Shown piece by piece: positions 29,959-40,492 of a DNA stretch of 64,000 nt. The translations under genes and the position numbers were made by a program. The notes beneath the pieces were generated by a model. It was not told the origin of the DNA and did not search any database. It saw only the letters and a list, made by a program, of their open reading frames with translations. The stretch lies in the NCBI RefSeq assembly GCF_001021385.1, contig NZ_CP011773.1, positions 2,790,001-2,854,000 on the forward strand, written 5' to 3'. How positions within the stretch are numbered: position 1 is the stretch's first letter; every line of letters starts with the position of its first letter. The stretch comes from Mycobacterium sp. EPa45 (GTDB taxonomy: Bacteria; Actinomycetota; Actinomycetes; Mycobacteriales; Mycobacteriaceae).

Positions 29959-32748
29959 ATGGCTGACGACGCGTCCCTGGAACCGATCGGCGCGGTACAG
30001 CGCACCCAGGTCGGACGTGAGGCCACCGAGCCCATGCGCGAGGACATCCGCCTGCTCGGCGCGATCCTCGGCGACACCGTGCGCGAACAGAACGGCGACG
30101 AGGTGTTCGACCTCGTCGAGAAGGCCCGTGTCGAGTCCTTCCGGGTGCGGCGATCCGAGATCGATCGGTCCGAGCTGGCCCGGCTGTTCGACGGCATCGA
30201 CGTCCACCGGGCCATCCCGGTCATCCGCGCATTCACGCACTTCGCCTTGCTGGCCAACGTCGCCGAGGACATCCACCGCGAGCGGCGTCGGGCCATCCAC
30301 GTCGCGGCCGGTGAGCCGCCGCAGGACAGCACCCTGGCCGCCACTTACGAGAAGCTCGACGCCGCCGACCTCGACGCGGCCACCGTCGCCGACGCCTTGA
30401 AGGGTGCGCTCGTCGCGCCGGTGATCACCGCCCACCCGACTGAGACCCGCAGGCGCACCGTGTTCGACACCCAGCACCGGATCACGCAGCTGATGCGGCT
30501 GCGAATGCACGGTCAGGACGAGACCGAGGACGGCCGGCCGGTCGAGACCGAGCTGCGCCGTCAGATCCTGACGCTCTGGCAGACCGCACTGATCCGGTTG
30601 TCGCGGTTGAAGATTCAGGACGAGATCGAAGTAGGCCTGCGGTACTACCCGGCGGCCTTCTTCGAGGTGATCCCGAAGGTGAACGCCGAAGTGCGCGACG
30701 CGCTGCGGGCCCGCTGGCCCGGCGCCGACCTGCTGCCCGAGCCGATCCTGCGGCCCGGTTCGTGGATCGGTGGCGACCGCGACGGCAACCCGAACGTCAC
30801 CGCCGACGTGGTGCGGCTGGCCACCGGCAGCGCCGCCTACACCGCGCTGGGCCACTACTTCGCCGAGCTCAACAAGCTCGAGCAGGAATTGTCGATGTCG
30901 GCGCGGCTGGTGAAGACCACCGACGCTCTCGTCACGCTGGCCGACGCCTGCCATGAGCCGGCCCGGATGGACGAGCCCTACCGGCGGGCACTGCGGGTGG
31001 TGCACGCCCGGCTCACCGCGACCGGTCAGGCTATCCTCGACCGAGAGCCGGCGCACACCCTCGACCTCGGTCTGCCCCCGTACGAGACACCCGACGAGTT
31101 GCTCGCCGACCTGAACACCATCGACGCGTCACTGCGCGCCAACGGCAGCGCCCTGCTGGCCGACGACCGGCTGGCCCGGTTGCGGGAAGCCGTGGACGTC
31201 TTCGGGTTTCATCTGAGCAGCCTGGACATGCGGCAGAACTCCGACGTGCACGAGGAGGTCATCGCCGAGCTGCTGTCCTGGGCCGGGGTGCATCCGGACT
31301 ACGCGTCGCTGTCCGAGCCGCAGCGGGTCGAGGTTCTCACCGCCGAGTTGAGCACGCGCCGCCCGCTGGTTCGCGACGATTCCGAGCTGTCAGAGCTGGC
31401 CCGCAAGGAACTCGACATCGTCTTCGCCGCGGCACGCGCCGTGAAGGTGTTCGGCCCCGAGGCGGTGCCCAACTACATCATCTCGATGTGCCAGTCGGTC
31501 TCGGACATGCTGGAGGCGGCGATCCTGCTGAAAGAGGCGGGGCTACTCGATGTTTCGGGCGAGGACGGGTACGCCCCCGTGGGCATCGTTCCGTTGTTCG
31601 AGACCATCGACGATCTGCAGCGCGGCTCGTCGATTCTCGAGTCGGTGCTGGAACTGCCGCTCTACCGCGCGATGGTGCACGCCCGCGAGGAGAGTCAGGA
31701 GGTCATGCTGGGCTACTCCGACTCCAACAAGGACGGTGGCTACCTGGCAGCGAACTGGGCGCTCTACCGGGCCGAGCTGGATCTCGTGGAATCGGCCCGG
31801 AAGACCGGTATTCGGTTGCGGCTGTTCCATGGTCGCGGCGGCACCGTCGGCCGCGGCGGGGGCCCCAGCTATGACGCGATCCTGGCCCAGCCGCCCGGTG
31901 CGGTCAACGGCTCGCTGCGACTGACCGAACAGGGTGAGGTGATCGCCGCCAAGTACGCCGAGCCGCGCATTGCGCACCGCAACCTCGAGACACTGCTGGC
32001 GGCCACGCTGGAGTCGACGTTGCTCGACACCGAAGGTCTCGGTGAACTCGCCGAGCAGGCCTACCAGGTCCTCGACGACCTCGCCGCCCGTGCCCAGCGG
32101 GCTTACGCCGAATTGGTCCATGAGACACCGGGTTTCGTCGAGTACTTCAAGGCGTCCACGCCGGTCAGCGAGATCGGCTCACTCAACATCGGCAGCAGGC
32201 CGACGTCACGCAAACCGACCACGTCGATCTCCGACCTGCGGGCCATCCCGTGGGTGCTGGCCTGGAGCCAGTCGCGCGTCATGTTGCCCGGCTGGTACGG
32301 CACCGGAACCGCGGTCGAGGAGTGGATCGCCGAGAACGACGGCGGACTCGAGGTACTACAAGAGCTCTACAAGAAGTGGCCGTTCTTCGCGACCGTGCTC
32401 TCGAACATGGCGCAGGTGCTGGCCAAGGCGGACATGGGCCTGGCCGCACGGTATTCCGAGCTGGTCGACGACGAGGAGTTGCGCGCCCGGGTGTTCGACA
32501 AGATCGTCGCCGAGCACGGCCGCACACTGCGGATCCATCAGCTGATCACCGGCCAGGACGATCTGCTCGCCGACAACCCGGCGCTGGCCCGCTCGGTGTT
32601 CAACCGGTTCCCCTACCTGGAGCCGCTCAACCATTTGCAGGTCGAGCTGCTGCGCCGTTACCGGTCCGGCGACGACGACGAACTGGTGCAGCGCGGCATC
32701 CTGCTCACGATGAGTGGGCTGGCGTCGGCACTGCGCAACAGCGGCTAG
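29959..32748 (+). CDS. ppc: Phosphoenolpyruvate carboxylase
   Basis: Anaplerotic carboxylation of PEP to oxaloacetate. 929 aa, a full-length enzyme. Catalytic signatures are [13 protein letters not shown] (essential His), [14 protein letters not shown], the glycine loop [16 protein letters not shown] and [13 protein letters not shown]. It ends ALRNSG, close to the usual RNTG C-terminus. The ATG for MADDASLEP is preceded by GGAG; the longer open frame upstream overlaps the divergent HNH gene. M. tuberculosis lacks ppc as I recall, while saprophytic mycobacteria have it. Placement beside the triose-phosphate genes fits carbon-flux coupling. Confidence 0.96.
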   Translation: MADDASLEPIGAVQRTQVGREATEPMREDIRLLGAILGDTVREQNGDEVFDLVEKARVESFRVRRSEIDRSELARLFDGIDVHRAIPVIRAFTHFALLANVAEDIHRERRRAIHVAAGEPPQDSTLAATYEKLDAADLDAATVADALKGALVAPVITAHPTETRRRTVFDTQHRITQLMRLRMHGQDETEDGRPVETELRRQILTLWQTALIRLSRLKIQDEIEVGLRYYPAAFFEVIPKVNAEVRDALRARWPGADLLPEPILRPGSWIGGDRDGNPNVTADVVRLATGSAAYTALGHYFAELNKLEQELSMSARLVKTTDALVTLADACHEPARMDEPYRRALRVVHARLTATGQAILDREPAHTLDLGLPPYETPDELLADLNTIDASLRANGSALLADDRLARLREAVDVFGFHLSSLDMRQNSDVHEEVIAELLSWAGVHPDYASLSEPQRVEVLTAELSTRRPLVRDDSELSELARKELDIVFAAARAVKVFGPEAVPNYIISMCQSVSDMLEAAILLKEAGLLDVSGEDGYAPVGIVPLFETIDDLQRGSSILESVLELPLYRAMVHAREESQEVMLGYSDSNKDGGYLAANWALYRAELDLVESARKTGIRLRLFHGRGGTVGRGGGPSYDAILAQPPGAVNGSLRLTEQGEVIAAKYAEPRIAHRNLETLLAATLESTLLDTEGLGELAEQAYQVLDDLAARAQRAYAELVHETPGFVEYFKASTPVSEIGSLNIGSRPTSRKPTTSISDLRAIPWVLAWSQSRVMLPGWYGTGTAVEEWIAENDGGLEVLQELYKKWPFFATVLSNMAQVLAKADMGLAARYSELVDDEELRARVFDKIVAEHGRTLRIHQLITGQDDLLADNPALARSVFNRFPYLEPLNHLQVELLRRYRSGDDDELVQRGILLTMSGLASALRNSG

Positions 32749-32760
32749 TCAAGGTGCGAC

Positions 32761-33228
32761 ATGGCGCGTGACCGTGACGAGGCCGGCCGTCCCCGCAACG
32801 CGAGGGCGCGTGACGAACTCGGGCGACCGCTACCGGAGGGCGCGCAGGGGGTGCCCCGCATCCCCGACGACCTGAGTCTCCCGCCCGCCGAAACACTCGC
32901 GTACGCGCAGGATCTGCTGAATCATGGCCGGGCGTTCCACGCCCACGAGGTGTTCGAGGCGGCGTGGAAGAACGGCCCCGACGACGAACGCACGCTGTGG
33001 CAGGGACTGGCCCAGCTCGCGGTCGGCCTCACGCACGTGCAACGCGGCAACCTCAAGGGCGCCGCCACCCTGCTGCGGCGTGCATCGGCGCTTCTGGCCC
33101 ACGTCACCGACGCGCCCTACGGCATCGACATCGCGGGCCTGGTCGGCACCGGAACAGCACTGGCGGACGATCTCACTGCGGGCGCGGCGATCGACCCGCA
33201 GCGATTACGGCCGCACCTGACGCAGTAG
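32761..33228 (+). CDS. DUF309-family protein
   Basis: 155 aa. A basic, probably disordered N-terminal 30 residues precede a small all-helical DUF309 domain with the family motif HAHEVFEAAW, then LWQGLAQLAVGLTHVQRGN. The invariant His, Glu and Trp suggest a metal or ligand site, but no activity is established. It starts 12 bp after ppc and is probably co-transcribed. By place it corresponds to Rv1443c. Confidence 0.85.
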   Translation: MARDRDEAGRPRNARARDELGRPLPEGAQGVPRIPDDLSLPPAETLAYAQDLLNHGRAFHAHEVFEAAWKNGPDDERTLWQGLAQLAVGLTHVQRGNLKGAATLLRRASALLAHVTDAPYGIDIAGLVGTGTALADDLTAGAAIDPQRLRPHLTQ

Positions 33229-33263
33229 GGAACCAACGGCGAATCAACACCGTCAAAACCGGT

Positions 33264-33383
33264 ATGACGCAACCTGACTGCTCACTGGAGAACACCGCCG
33301 AACTGATTGGACCGCTGCCGCCGGTCGCGCCGCCCGTGCTGGCCGACTGGACGGTCACCGACCCCGCCGACGGCTGGTGGTGA
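33264..33383 (+). CDS. Possible 39-aa small protein, proline-rich with a Trp-Trp end
   Basis: The ORF reads MTQPDCSLENTAELIG, then a Pro-rich LPPVAPPV segment and ends in DPADGWW. About 84% of third codon positions are G or C, as in real genes here. It fills the gap between the DUF309 gene and the convergent coiled-coil gene, stopping 3 bp from the latter's stop. No convincing ribosome site or leaderless -10 is seen. Could be a genuine small protein or chance. Confidence 0.35.
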   Translation: MTQPDCSLENTAELIGPLPPVAPPVLADWTVTDPADGWW

Positions 33384-33386
33384 GCG

Positions 33387-33773
33387 CTACCGGCCCTGGC
33401 GGCGCATGGCGTTGACGACTCCGCGAACCGCCGACTCGGTGGCGGCCAGCGGTGACATCACCGCCTCACCGATACCCACGATGCGCTCGATGCGGTCGAC
33501 GATCCCTTCCATCCGCTCGACCACCGCATTGAGCCGTGGCGCCAGCTCATCGATGCGGGTCAGCGTGGAGTTGAACACGCCCAGCGTTTCCTCGAAGTAC
33601 TCGAGGGTGCCGTTCATCCCACTCATCGTGGTGTTGAGGTCGGTGAGGGCCTCACTCATCCCGGTCAGGATGGTGTCGAGCTGGTCGACGGTGACGTCGG
33701 CGTTGAGCGCAGCCTGAGCCAGGGTCTTGATCCGGTCGCGGCCAGTGCGCGGCGTGGGCGGCTTGTCAACCAT
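33387..33773 (-). CDS. Small coiled-coil protein of unknown function (Rv1444c type)
   Basis: 128 aa with a short Pro/Arg-rich N-terminus. The rest is nearly uninterrupted amphipathic helix with hydrophobic residues every three to four positions (DQLDTILTGMSEALTDL, RLNAVVERMEGIVDRIERIV). It resembles phasin-like or membrane-surface coiled-coils. It starts 5 bp after the pgl stop, so it is the last gene of the pentose-phosphate operon, the same position as Rv1444c. No enzymatic motif. Confidence 0.8.
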   Translation of the reverse strand: MVDKPPTPRTGRDRIKTLAQAALNADVTVDQLDTILTGMSEALTDLNTTMSGMNGTLEYFEETLGVFNSTLTRIDELAPRLNAVVERMEGIVDRIERIVGIGEAVMSPLAATESAVRGVVNAMRRQGR

Positions 33774-33778
33774 GGGCT

Positions 33779-34522
33779 TCAGTCTTGCAGCTTGCCGGCC
33801 GCCTCGGTGTCGAGAAGCCAAACCGTGGCCTCGCGGCCTTTTGCGCCCGCGGCCGGCCAGTCGGCCGGTTTGGCGCCGCCGACGGCTTCGGCGACGGCCT
33901 CGGCCTTGCCCTCGCCCGACACGACGAGCCACACCTCGCGCGAGCGGGTGACGGCAGGCAGGGTCAGCGTGATCCGCCGGGGCGGAGGTTTGGGGGAGTC
34001 CTCGACGCCGACGACCAGACGCTTGGTCTCGGCGACGGCGGGGGTGTGCGGGAACAGCGAGTTGATGTGGCCCTCCGGCCCCATCCCCAGCAGGTGGACG
34101 TCGAAAGCCGGTGTGGGCTCGCCGGATTCGGCGTTGGCGGCGAGCACGCTCTCGTACGCAAGGGCGGCCGCGTCCAGGTCGTCACCGAACTCGCCGTCGC
34201 TGGCCGCCATCGGATGCACATTGCTGTCCGGGATGGCGACGTGGTCGAGCAGCGCCTCGCGGGCCTGCTTTTCGTTGCGCTCGTCGTCGTCGGCAGGCAC
34301 GTAGCGTTCGTCACCCCAGAAGACGTGCACCTTCGACCAGTCGATCGCCTCGTCGTGCGCGCCGACATGCTTGAGCAGGTTGATTCCTGTTCCGCCACCT
34401 GTCAATACGATGAACGCCTGCCCGCGCGCGGCAATCGCCGTGGTGATCGCCTCGACCAGCCGGTCGCCGACGGCGGCCACCAGTGCTGAGGCATCGGGGT
34501 AGGTCTCGACTATCTGGTTCAC
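33779..34522 (-). CDS. pgl: 6-phosphogluconolactonase
   Basis: Hydrolyses 6-phosphogluconolactone, the product of Zwf. 247 aa. The SugarP-isomerase-like fold shows [36 protein letters not shown] and [18 protein letters not shown]; the last holds the catalytic His. Sits 24 bp after opcA in the tkt-tal-zwf-opcA-pgl operon. Orthologue of Rv1445c (devB). Confidence 0.95.
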   Translation of the reverse strand: MNQIVETYPDASALVAAVGDRLVEAITTAIAARGQAFIVLTGGGTGINLLKHVGAHDEAIDWSKVHVFWGDERYVPADDDERNEKQAREALLDHVAIPDSNVHPMAASDGEFGDDLDAAALAYESVLAANAESGEPTPAFDVHLLGMGPEGHINSLFPHTPAVAETKRLVVGVEDSPKPPPRRITLTLPAVTRSREVWLVVSGEGKAEAVAEAVGGAKPADWPAAGAKGREATVWLLDTEAAGKLQD

Positions 34523-34546
34523 ATCGCGACCTTTCGACTCGGTTCG

Positions 34547-35458
34547 CTAGACGTAGTGCACCTTTTCAATACCCGCCAAGGCCTCGTGGTAAATCTCGTC
34601 GGCGTCGAGCCGGCGAAGATCCTCGGCAAGGCACTCCCGGGTCTCCCGGCGCGGCAACGGTAGCAGCGCCTCCGGGCGTGCGGTGCGGGTCAGGGTGGCG
34701 GTGATGCCCTCCTGCGGGCGGGCGAGCGTCACCGTCTCGGAGTCGCGCACCAGCTCGACCTTCAGCTCGCCCACCGCGCGCGTCACCGTGCCATCGATCC
34801 GGCTGGCCAGCCAGCCAGCCAGGATGTCGAGAGCCGGCTCGTCCTTCAGCCCGGACACCAGGGCCGACGTCAGCGGCTCGTACGGGGCCTGATCCACCGC
34901 CGACGCCAGCAACGCGCGCCAGTAGGTGATCCGGCTCCACGCCAGGTCGGTGTCACCGTCGGTGTAGCCCTGCAGCCGGCTCTTGATCGCCGCCAGTGGG
35001 TCTTCCGTTCCGGTGGCATCGGTGATCCGGCGAATAGCCAAGCGGCCCAACGGGTCCTCGGCGGGGGTTGCCGGGGCGGCACCAGGCCACCAGGCGACCA
35101 CCGGGGTGTCGGGCAACAGGAACGGCAGCACCACGCTGCTGGCGTGATGGGACAGCGGCCCGGAGATCCGCAGCACGACGACCTCACCGGCGCCGGCGTC
35201 GGCGCCCACCCGCAGTTGGCCGTCCAGTCGCGCCTCGCCGGCCAGCCGGTCGGCCGGGACGACGACGATGATGCGGCAGGGATGCTCCCGGCTCGCCGAC
35301 ACCGCGGCCTCGATGGAGTCTTCCACCCTGGCTTCGATGTCCGGTGCCACCACCAGCGTGAGCACCCGCCCCAGCGTGATCGCCCCGCCCTCTTCGCGCA
35401 GCGCGGTGATCTTCTTGTTGAGTTCGTTCGTCGTGGTGTCAGGCAGGTCGACAATCAC
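34547..35458 (-). CDS. opcA: OpcA, glucose-6-phosphate dehydrogenase assembly protein
   Basis: Accessory protein needed for G6PDH oligomer assembly or activity in actinobacteria and cyanobacteria. 303 aa, same length as the M. tuberculosis protein. The start chosen is the GTG overlapping the zwf stop (TAGTG), because GGAGG lies eight bases before it and it yields the family N-terminus [10 protein letters not shown]; an ATG five codons upstream overlaps zwf. Segments DTPVVAWWPGAAP and WSRITYWRALLAS are characteristic. Confidence 0.93.
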   Translation of the reverse strand: MIVDLPDTTTNELNKKITALREEGGAITLGRVLTLVVAPDIEARVEDSIEAAVSASREHPCRIIVVVPADRLAGEARLDGQLRVGADAGAGEVVVLRISGPLSHHASSVVLPFLLPDTPVVAWWPGAAPATPAEDPLGRLAIRRITDATGTEDPLAAIKSRLQGYTDGDTDLAWSRITYWRALLASAVDQAPYEPLTSALVSGLKDEPALDILAGWLASRIDGTVTRAVGELKVELVRDSETVTLARPQEGITATLTRTARPEALLPLPRRETRECLAEDLRRLDADEIYHEALAGIEKVHYV

Positions 35459-37023
35459 TAGGGACGCCTCCATTCACGACCGGACCGCTGCAGAATTTCG
35501 AACGCCGAATCGGGACCCCAGGTGCCCGCCTCGTAGGGGTCGGGCTTCCCGTGCGACGCCCAGTAGTCCAGCACCGGATCGAGTATCTCCCAGGACAATT
35601 CGACCTCGGCATTGCCGGGGAACAGCGATGGCTCGCCGAGCAGCACGTCGAGGATCAGCCGCTCGTAGGCTTCCGGTGAATCCTCGGCGAAGGCCGAGCC
35701 GTACGAGAAGTCCATGTTGACGTCGCGGACCTCCATCGCGCTGCCGGGGACCTTGGACCCGAATCGCAGCGTGATCCCCTCGTCCGGCTGAACGCGAATC
35801 ACCAGCGCGTTCTTGCCGAGTTCCTCGGTCATCGTCGCGTCGAACGGCAAGTGGGGAGCACGGCGGAACACCAACGCCACTTCAGTGACCCTGCGGCCCA
35901 AGCGTTTTCCGGTCCGCAGATAAAACGGCACACCGGCCCAGCGCCGGGTGTCGACGTCGAGGGTGATCGCGGCGAACGTCTCGGTGGTGGAAGTCTTCGA
36001 AAATCCCTCTTCGTCGAGCAGCCCGACGACCTTCTCGCCACCCTGCCATCCCGCGGTGTATTGCCCACGCGAGGTGGTCAGGTCCAGCGGCTGCACGGGC
36101 GAGGTCGCCGAGAGCACCTTGATCTTCTCGGCCCTGACCTCGCTCGGGTGGAAGCTCACCGGCTCCTCCATCGCGGTCAGCGCCAGCAGCTGCAGCAAGT
36201 GGTTCTGGATGACGTCGCGCGCCGCCCCGATCCCGTCGTAGTAGCCGCCGCGCCCACCCAGCCCGATGTCCTCGGCCATGGTGATCTGCACGCTGTCGAC
36301 GTAATGGTTGTTCCAGATCGGCTCGAACAGCTCGTTGGCGAACCGCAGCGCCAGGATGTTCTGCACCGTCTCCTTGCCGAGGTAGTGGTCGATGCGGAAC
36401 ACCGACTCCTCGGGGAAGACGCTGTTGACCACCTTGTTGAGCTCGATGGCGCTCTGCAGGTCGTGGCCGAACGGCTTCTCGATGACGACCCGGCTCCAGC
36501 GGCCCTCCTGCTGGCGGGCCAGCCCGGACTTCTTCAGCTGCTGGCACACCACCGGGAACGACTTGGGCGGAATCGACAGGTAGAAGGCGTGATTGCCACC
36601 CGTCCCGCGTTCGACATCGAGCTTCTCCAGGGTTTCGGCCAGCCGGGCGAACGCCGCCTCGTCGTCGAAGGCGCCCTGGACGAAGCGGAATCCCTCGGCC
36701 AGCCGGTCCCACACCTCCTGACGGAACGGAGTGCGGGCGTGCTGGCAGACGGCGTCGTGCACGACGGCCCCGAAATCCTGGTCGGCCCAATCGCGCCGGG
36801 CGAAACCGACGAGCGAGAACGACGGTGGCAGCAGGCCGCGGTTGGCCAGGTCGTAGATGGCCGGCATGAGTTTTTTGCGGGCCAGATCGCCGGTGACGCC
36901 GAAGATCACCACGCCGCACGGACCGGCGATCAACGGCATCCGCTTGTCCCGCTTGTCGCGCAGCGGGTTACGCCAGGTGTCCGGGGCGGGCGCCGCCACT
37001 CCGGGTACGGGCCGGTCCGTCAT
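35458..37023 (-). CDS. zwf: Glucose-6-phosphate 1-dehydrogenase
   Basis: Entry enzyme of the oxidative pentose-phosphate pathway, the main NADPH source. 521 aa. The nucleotide-binding start is [18 protein letters not shown], the catalytic signature [13 protein letters not shown] contains the active His-Tyr pair, and [10 protein letters not shown] precedes it. The ATG overlaps the tal stop (ATGA) and the stop overlaps the opcA start, so translation is coupled on both sides. Orthologue of Rv1447c (zwf2). Confidence 0.96.
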   Translation of the reverse strand: MTDRPVPGVAAPAPDTWRNPLRDKRDKRMPLIAGPCGVVIFGVTGDLARKKLMPAIYDLANRGLLPPSFSLVGFARRDWADQDFGAVVHDAVCQHARTPFRQEVWDRLAEGFRFVQGAFDDEAAFARLAETLEKLDVERGTGGNHAFYLSIPPKSFPVVCQQLKKSGLARQQEGRWSRVVIEKPFGHDLQSAIELNKVVNSVFPEESVFRIDHYLGKETVQNILALRFANELFEPIWNNHYVDSVQITMAEDIGLGGRGGYYDGIGAARDVIQNHLLQLLALTAMEEPVSFHPSEVRAEKIKVLSATSPVQPLDLTTSRGQYTAGWQGGEKVVGLLDEEGFSKTSTTETFAAITLDVDTRRWAGVPFYLRTGKRLGRRVTEVALVFRRAPHLPFDATMTEELGKNALVIRVQPDEGITLRFGSKVPGSAMEVRDVNMDFSYGSAFAEDSPEAYERLILDVLLGEPSLFPGNAEVELSWEILDPVLDYWASHGKPDPYEAGTWGPDSAFEILQRSGREWRRP

Positions 37024-38138
37024 TTGGCCGCGGCGTCGAGCTGATCCTGGGTTGCGTCGAGTAGTTCCTGCCACGCCTTCTCGAACTTGTCCACGCCCTC
37101 GTTCTCCAGGACCAGGAACACGTCGCGCAGGTCGATGCCGATGGCGTCGAGCTTGTCGAACACCTCCTGGGAGGCCGCCGCGGTGCCGGTGATCGTGTCG
37201 CCGGTGACGACGCCGTGGTCGGCCACCGCGTCAATCGTCTTCTCCGGCATGGTGTTCACCGTGTTGGGGGCGACCAGTTCGGTGACGTACAGGGTGTCGG
37301 AGTAGTCGGGATTCTTGACACCGGTGGACGCCCACAGCGGGCGCTGCACGCGGGCACCCGCGTCGGCCAGCGCGCGGAAGCGGTCACCGCCACCGAACAC
37401 CTCTTCGTAGGCGGCGTAGGCCAGTCGCGCGTTGGCGACGCCGGCCTGACCGCGCAGGGCCAGTGCCTCCTCGGAGCCGATCTTCTCCAGCCGCTTGTCG
37501 ATCTCGGTGTCCACCCGGGACACGAAGAATGACGCGACGGAATGAATCTTGGCGATGTCGTGACCGGCTTCCTTGGCCTTCTCCAGACCCTGGAGGTAGG
37601 CGTCCATCACCAGCTTGTGGCGCTCGACGGAGAAGATCAGCGTCACGTTCACCGAAATACCTTCGGCCAGAACCGATGCGATCGCCGGCACGCCCGCCTC
37701 GGTGGCGGGGATCTTGATCAAGAGGTTGGGCCGGTCGACGATCTTCCACAGCTCGATCGCCTGCAGGATCGTCTTGTCGGTGTCGTGGGCCAGGCGCGGG
37801 TCGACCTCGATCGAGACTCGGCCGTCGACGCCGTCGGAGGCCTCCCACTGCGGCCGCAGCACGTCGCAGGCCTCCCGGACATCGTCGGTGGTGACGGTGC
37901 GGATGGTCGCGTCGACGTCGGCGCCACGCTCGGCGAGCTCGGAAACCTGTGCGTCGTAGGCGTTTCCGTGCGACAGGGCGGCCTGGAAGATCGACGGGTT
38001 GGTGGTGACACCGACCACGCTGCGGGTGTCGATCAGTTCCTGCAGGTTGCCCGATCGCAGCCGCTCCCGGGACAGGTCGTCGAGCCAGACGGACACACCC
38101 GCCGCGGATAGTGCGGCAAGGTTGGGATTCTGTGCCAT
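37020..38138 (-). CDS. tal: Transaldolase
   Basis: Transfers a dihydroxyacetone unit in the non-oxidative pentose-phosphate branch. 372 aa, the long actinobacterial class. [16 protein letters not shown] is the N-terminal signature and [13 protein letters not shown] contains the Schiff-base Lys; [13 protein letters not shown] follows. It begins 27 bp after the tkt stop and ends overlapping the zwf start. Orthologue of Rv1448c. Confidence 0.96.
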   Translation of the reverse strand: MAQNPNLAALSAAGVSVWLDDLSRERLRSGNLQELIDTRSVVGVTTNPSIFQAALSHGNAYDAQVSELAERGADVDATIRTVTTDDVREACDVLRPQWEASDGVDGRVSIEVDPRLAHDTDKTILQAIELWKIVDRPNLLIKIPATEAGVPAIASVLAEGISVNVTLIFSVERHKLVMDAYLQGLEKAKEAGHDIAKIHSVASFFVSRVDTEIDKRLEKIGSEEALALRGQAGVANARLAYAAYEEVFGGGDRFRALADAGARVQRPLWASTGVKNPDYSDTLYVTELVAPNTVNTMPEKTIDAVADHGVVTGDTITGTAAASQEVFDKLDAIGIDLRDVFLVLENEGVDKFEKAWQELLDATQDQLDAAAK

Positions 38139-38165
38139 GACGTTCCCTTCAATTGGTCGTGTGGG

Positions 38166-40259
38166 TTAGTTGTCGATCACGCGTTCCGCGGCGTCGGCGA
38201 CGGCTTCGGCGGTGAACCCGAACTCGCGGAACAGGGTCTTGTCGTCGGCCGACTCGCCGTAGTGCTCGATGGAGATGATTTCCCCGGTGTCGCCGACGAA
38301 CTGATACCAACTCTGGGCCACTCCGGCTTCCACCGCGACCCGTGCCGACACGTCGGGCGGCAGCACGCTGTCGCGGTACTCCTGCGGCTGCGAGTTGAAC
38401 CACTCGACACACGGCATCGACACCACGTAGGCGTTGATGTCCTTGGCCGCCAACAGCTTCTGGGCTTCGACAGCCAGCTGCAGCTCGGATCCGGTGGCGA
38501 TGATGATCACATCGGCGTCGTCGGCCGGGTTGCCCCCGCCAAGGACATAACCGCCCTTCTGGACCCCCTCGGCGTCGGTGCCCTCGAGCACCGGGATGCC
38601 CTGGCGGGTCAGGATGAAACCGACCGGGCCCGCGCCGTTGCCGCGGGCGATGATGCTGCGCCAGGCGTACGCGGTCTCGTTGGGATCGCCGGGACGCACC
38701 ACCGAGAGCTTCGGAATGGCCCGCAGCGCGGCCAGGTGCTCGATGGGCTGATGAGTGGGGCCGTCCTCGCCCAGACCGATCGAGTCGTGCGTCCAGATGT
38801 AGATGGTGTCGATATCCATCAGGGAAGCCAGTCGCACCGACGCGCGCATGTAGTCGGAGAACTGCAGGAACGTGCCGCCGAACGCGCGCGTCGGGCCGTG
38901 TAGCACGATGCCGGACAGGATCGCGCCCATCGCATGCTCACGGATACCGAAGTGCAGCACCCGGCCGTACCAGTCGGCGGTGAAGTCGTCGGTGGAGATC
39001 GATGGCGGCCCGAACGAGTTGACGCCCTTGATGGTGGTGTTGTTGCTGCCGGCGAGATCTGCCGAGCCACCCCATAATTCGGGAAGCTTGGGCGCGACGT
39101 CGTTGAGCACCTGGCCGAACGCCGCGCGGGTGGCGACCGCCTTGGAGCCGGGCTCCCAGTGGGTGATGTCGGAATCCCAGCCGTCGGGCAGTTCCTGGGC
39201 CAGCAACCGGTCGAGCAGCGCCTTGCGTTCCGGCTCGCGCTGGGCCCAGGCGTCGAATTCGCCCTGCCATTTCTCGTGGGCCTCGCGGCCGCGGTCGACG
39301 AGCTTGCGGGTGTGCGCGATGACCTCGTCGTGCACCTCGAACTTCTTGTCCGGGTCGAAGCCGAGGACCTTCTTGGTGGCGGCCACCTCGTCGTCACCGA
39401 GCGCGGCGCCATGCACGCCACCGGTGTTCATCTTGGTGGGAGCCGGATAGCCGATGATGGTGCGCACCGCGATGAACGACGGCTTGTCGGTCACCTTCTT
39501 GGCCTCGGCGATCGCCTGCTCGATGCCGACGACGTTCTCGCCGCCCTCGACCTCCTGCACATGCCAGCCGTAGGCGCGGTAGCGGGCCGGGACATCTTCG
39601 GACAGCGCGATGTCGGTGTTGTGCTCGATGGAGATCTTGTTGTGGTCGTAGAACACGATGAGGTTGCCCAGCTGCTGGGTGCCGGCCAGGGACGACGCCT
39701 CGCTGGTGATGCCCTCTTCGATGTCACCGTCCGAGCAGATGACGTAGATGTAGTGGTCGAACGGGCTGGTGCCGGCCGGGGCGTCGGGATCGAACAGCCC
39801 GCGCTCGTAGCGAGAGGCCATCGCCATGCCGACCGCGGAGGCCAGCCCCTGGCCCAGCGGGCCGGTGGTGATCTCCACCCCGTCGGTGTGGCGGAACTCC
39901 GGGTGACCGGGGGTCTTCGAGCCCCAGGTGCGCAGCGACTCGATGTCGGAGAGCTCCAGGCCGAACCCGCCCAGATACAGCTGCAGGTACAGCGTCAGGC
40001 TGCTGTGCCCGCAGGACAGAATGAACCGGTCGCGGCCCAGCCAGTGAACGTCGCTCGGATCGTGCCGCATCACCCGCTGGAACAGCGTGTAGGCCAGCGG
40101 CGCCAGGCTCATCGCCGTGCCCGGGTGCCCGTTGCCGACCTTCTGCACCGCATCGGCGGCCAGTACCCGCACCGTGTCGACGGCCTTGGAATCGACTGGC
40201 ATCCAGTCGTCGGGGTGGTGCGGCTGGGTCAGCGTGGCGATCTCTTCGACAGTGGTCAC
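38166..40259 (-). CDS. tkt: Transketolase
   Basis: Thiamine-diphosphate enzyme moving two-carbon units between sugar phosphates. 697 aa. GNGHPGTAMSLAPLAY, the ThDP/metal motif SDGDIEEGITSEASSLAG, the pyrimidine-domain ILSGIVLHGPTR and TWTHDSIGLGEDGPTHQP-type region are all present. GTG is preferred as start: AGGAGCGAG lies 8-9 bases upstream and the start matches M. tuberculosis tkt; the open frame runs 33 bp further. First gene of the operon running through tal, zwf, opcA, pgl and the coiled-coil gene. Confidence 0.95.
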   Translation of the reverse strand: MTTVEEIATLTQPHHPDDWMPVDSKAVDTVRVLAADAVQKVGNGHPGTAMSLAPLAYTLFQRVMRHDPSDVHWLGRDRFILSCGHSSLTLYLQLYLGGFGLELSDIESLRTWGSKTPGHPEFRHTDGVEITTGPLGQGLASAVGMAMASRYERGLFDPDAPAGTSPFDHYIYVICSDGDIEEGITSEASSLAGTQQLGNLIVFYDHNKISIEHNTDIALSEDVPARYRAYGWHVQEVEGGENVVGIEQAIAEAKKVTDKPSFIAVRTIIGYPAPTKMNTGGVHGAALGDDEVAATKKVLGFDPDKKFEVHDEVIAHTRKLVDRGREAHEKWQGEFDAWAQREPERKALLDRLLAQELPDGWDSDITHWEPGSKAVATRAAFGQVLNDVAPKLPELWGGSADLAGSNNTTIKGVNSFGPPSISTDDFTADWYGRVLHFGIREHAMGAILSGIVLHGPTRAFGGTFLQFSDYMRASVRLASLMDIDTIYIWTHDSIGLGEDGPTHQPIEHLAALRAIPKLSVVRPGDPNETAYAWRSIIARGNGAGPVGFILTRQGIPVLEGTDAEGVQKGGYVLGGGNPADDADVIIIATGSELQLAVEAQKLLAAKDINAYVVSMPCVEWFNSQPQEYRDSVLPPDVSARVAVEAGVAQSWYQFVGDTGEIISIEHYGESADDKTLFREFGFTAEAVADAAERVIDN

Positions 40260-40309
40260 AAACTCGCTCCTGGCGTGATCAAAGGGCGGCATGCTGGGTG
40301 GTCCTCTTC

Positions 40310-40315
40310 ACCCTA
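40310..40315 (-). promoter_or_regulatory. Putative -10 of the tkt operon
   Basis: On the minus strand TAGGGT (TANNNT) lies about 50 bp before the tkt GTG, leaving a leader of about 44 nt that contains the AGGAG ribosome site. No clear -35. Confidence 0.38.
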
Positions 40316-40362
40316 ATGCTGCTTGGTACTTGGCTGCATAGTGCTGCTACCAGCGTTACCCG

Positions 40363-40382
40363 CAGGTGTTGCTCTACACCTG
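40363..40382. promoter_or_regulatory. Inverted repeat CAGGTGT-N6-ACACCTG in the tkt/ctaB divergent region
   Basis: A perfect 7-bp inverted repeat with six-base spacing, in the 233-bp gap between divergent tkt and ctaB. It lies roughly 50 bp upstream of the putative tkt -10. Form and position suit a dimeric regulator acting on one or both genes. Confidence 0.42.
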
Positions 40383-40492
40383 GAACTGTGTCATCACCAT
40401 GGAATCGCCGTGAATCGACCCGTCGGTGCCGAAGCCCTCGCCCGGCCGACTACCATCGGTTGTAGTAGATCGTCAGGTCAGGAGTCAGTTGC

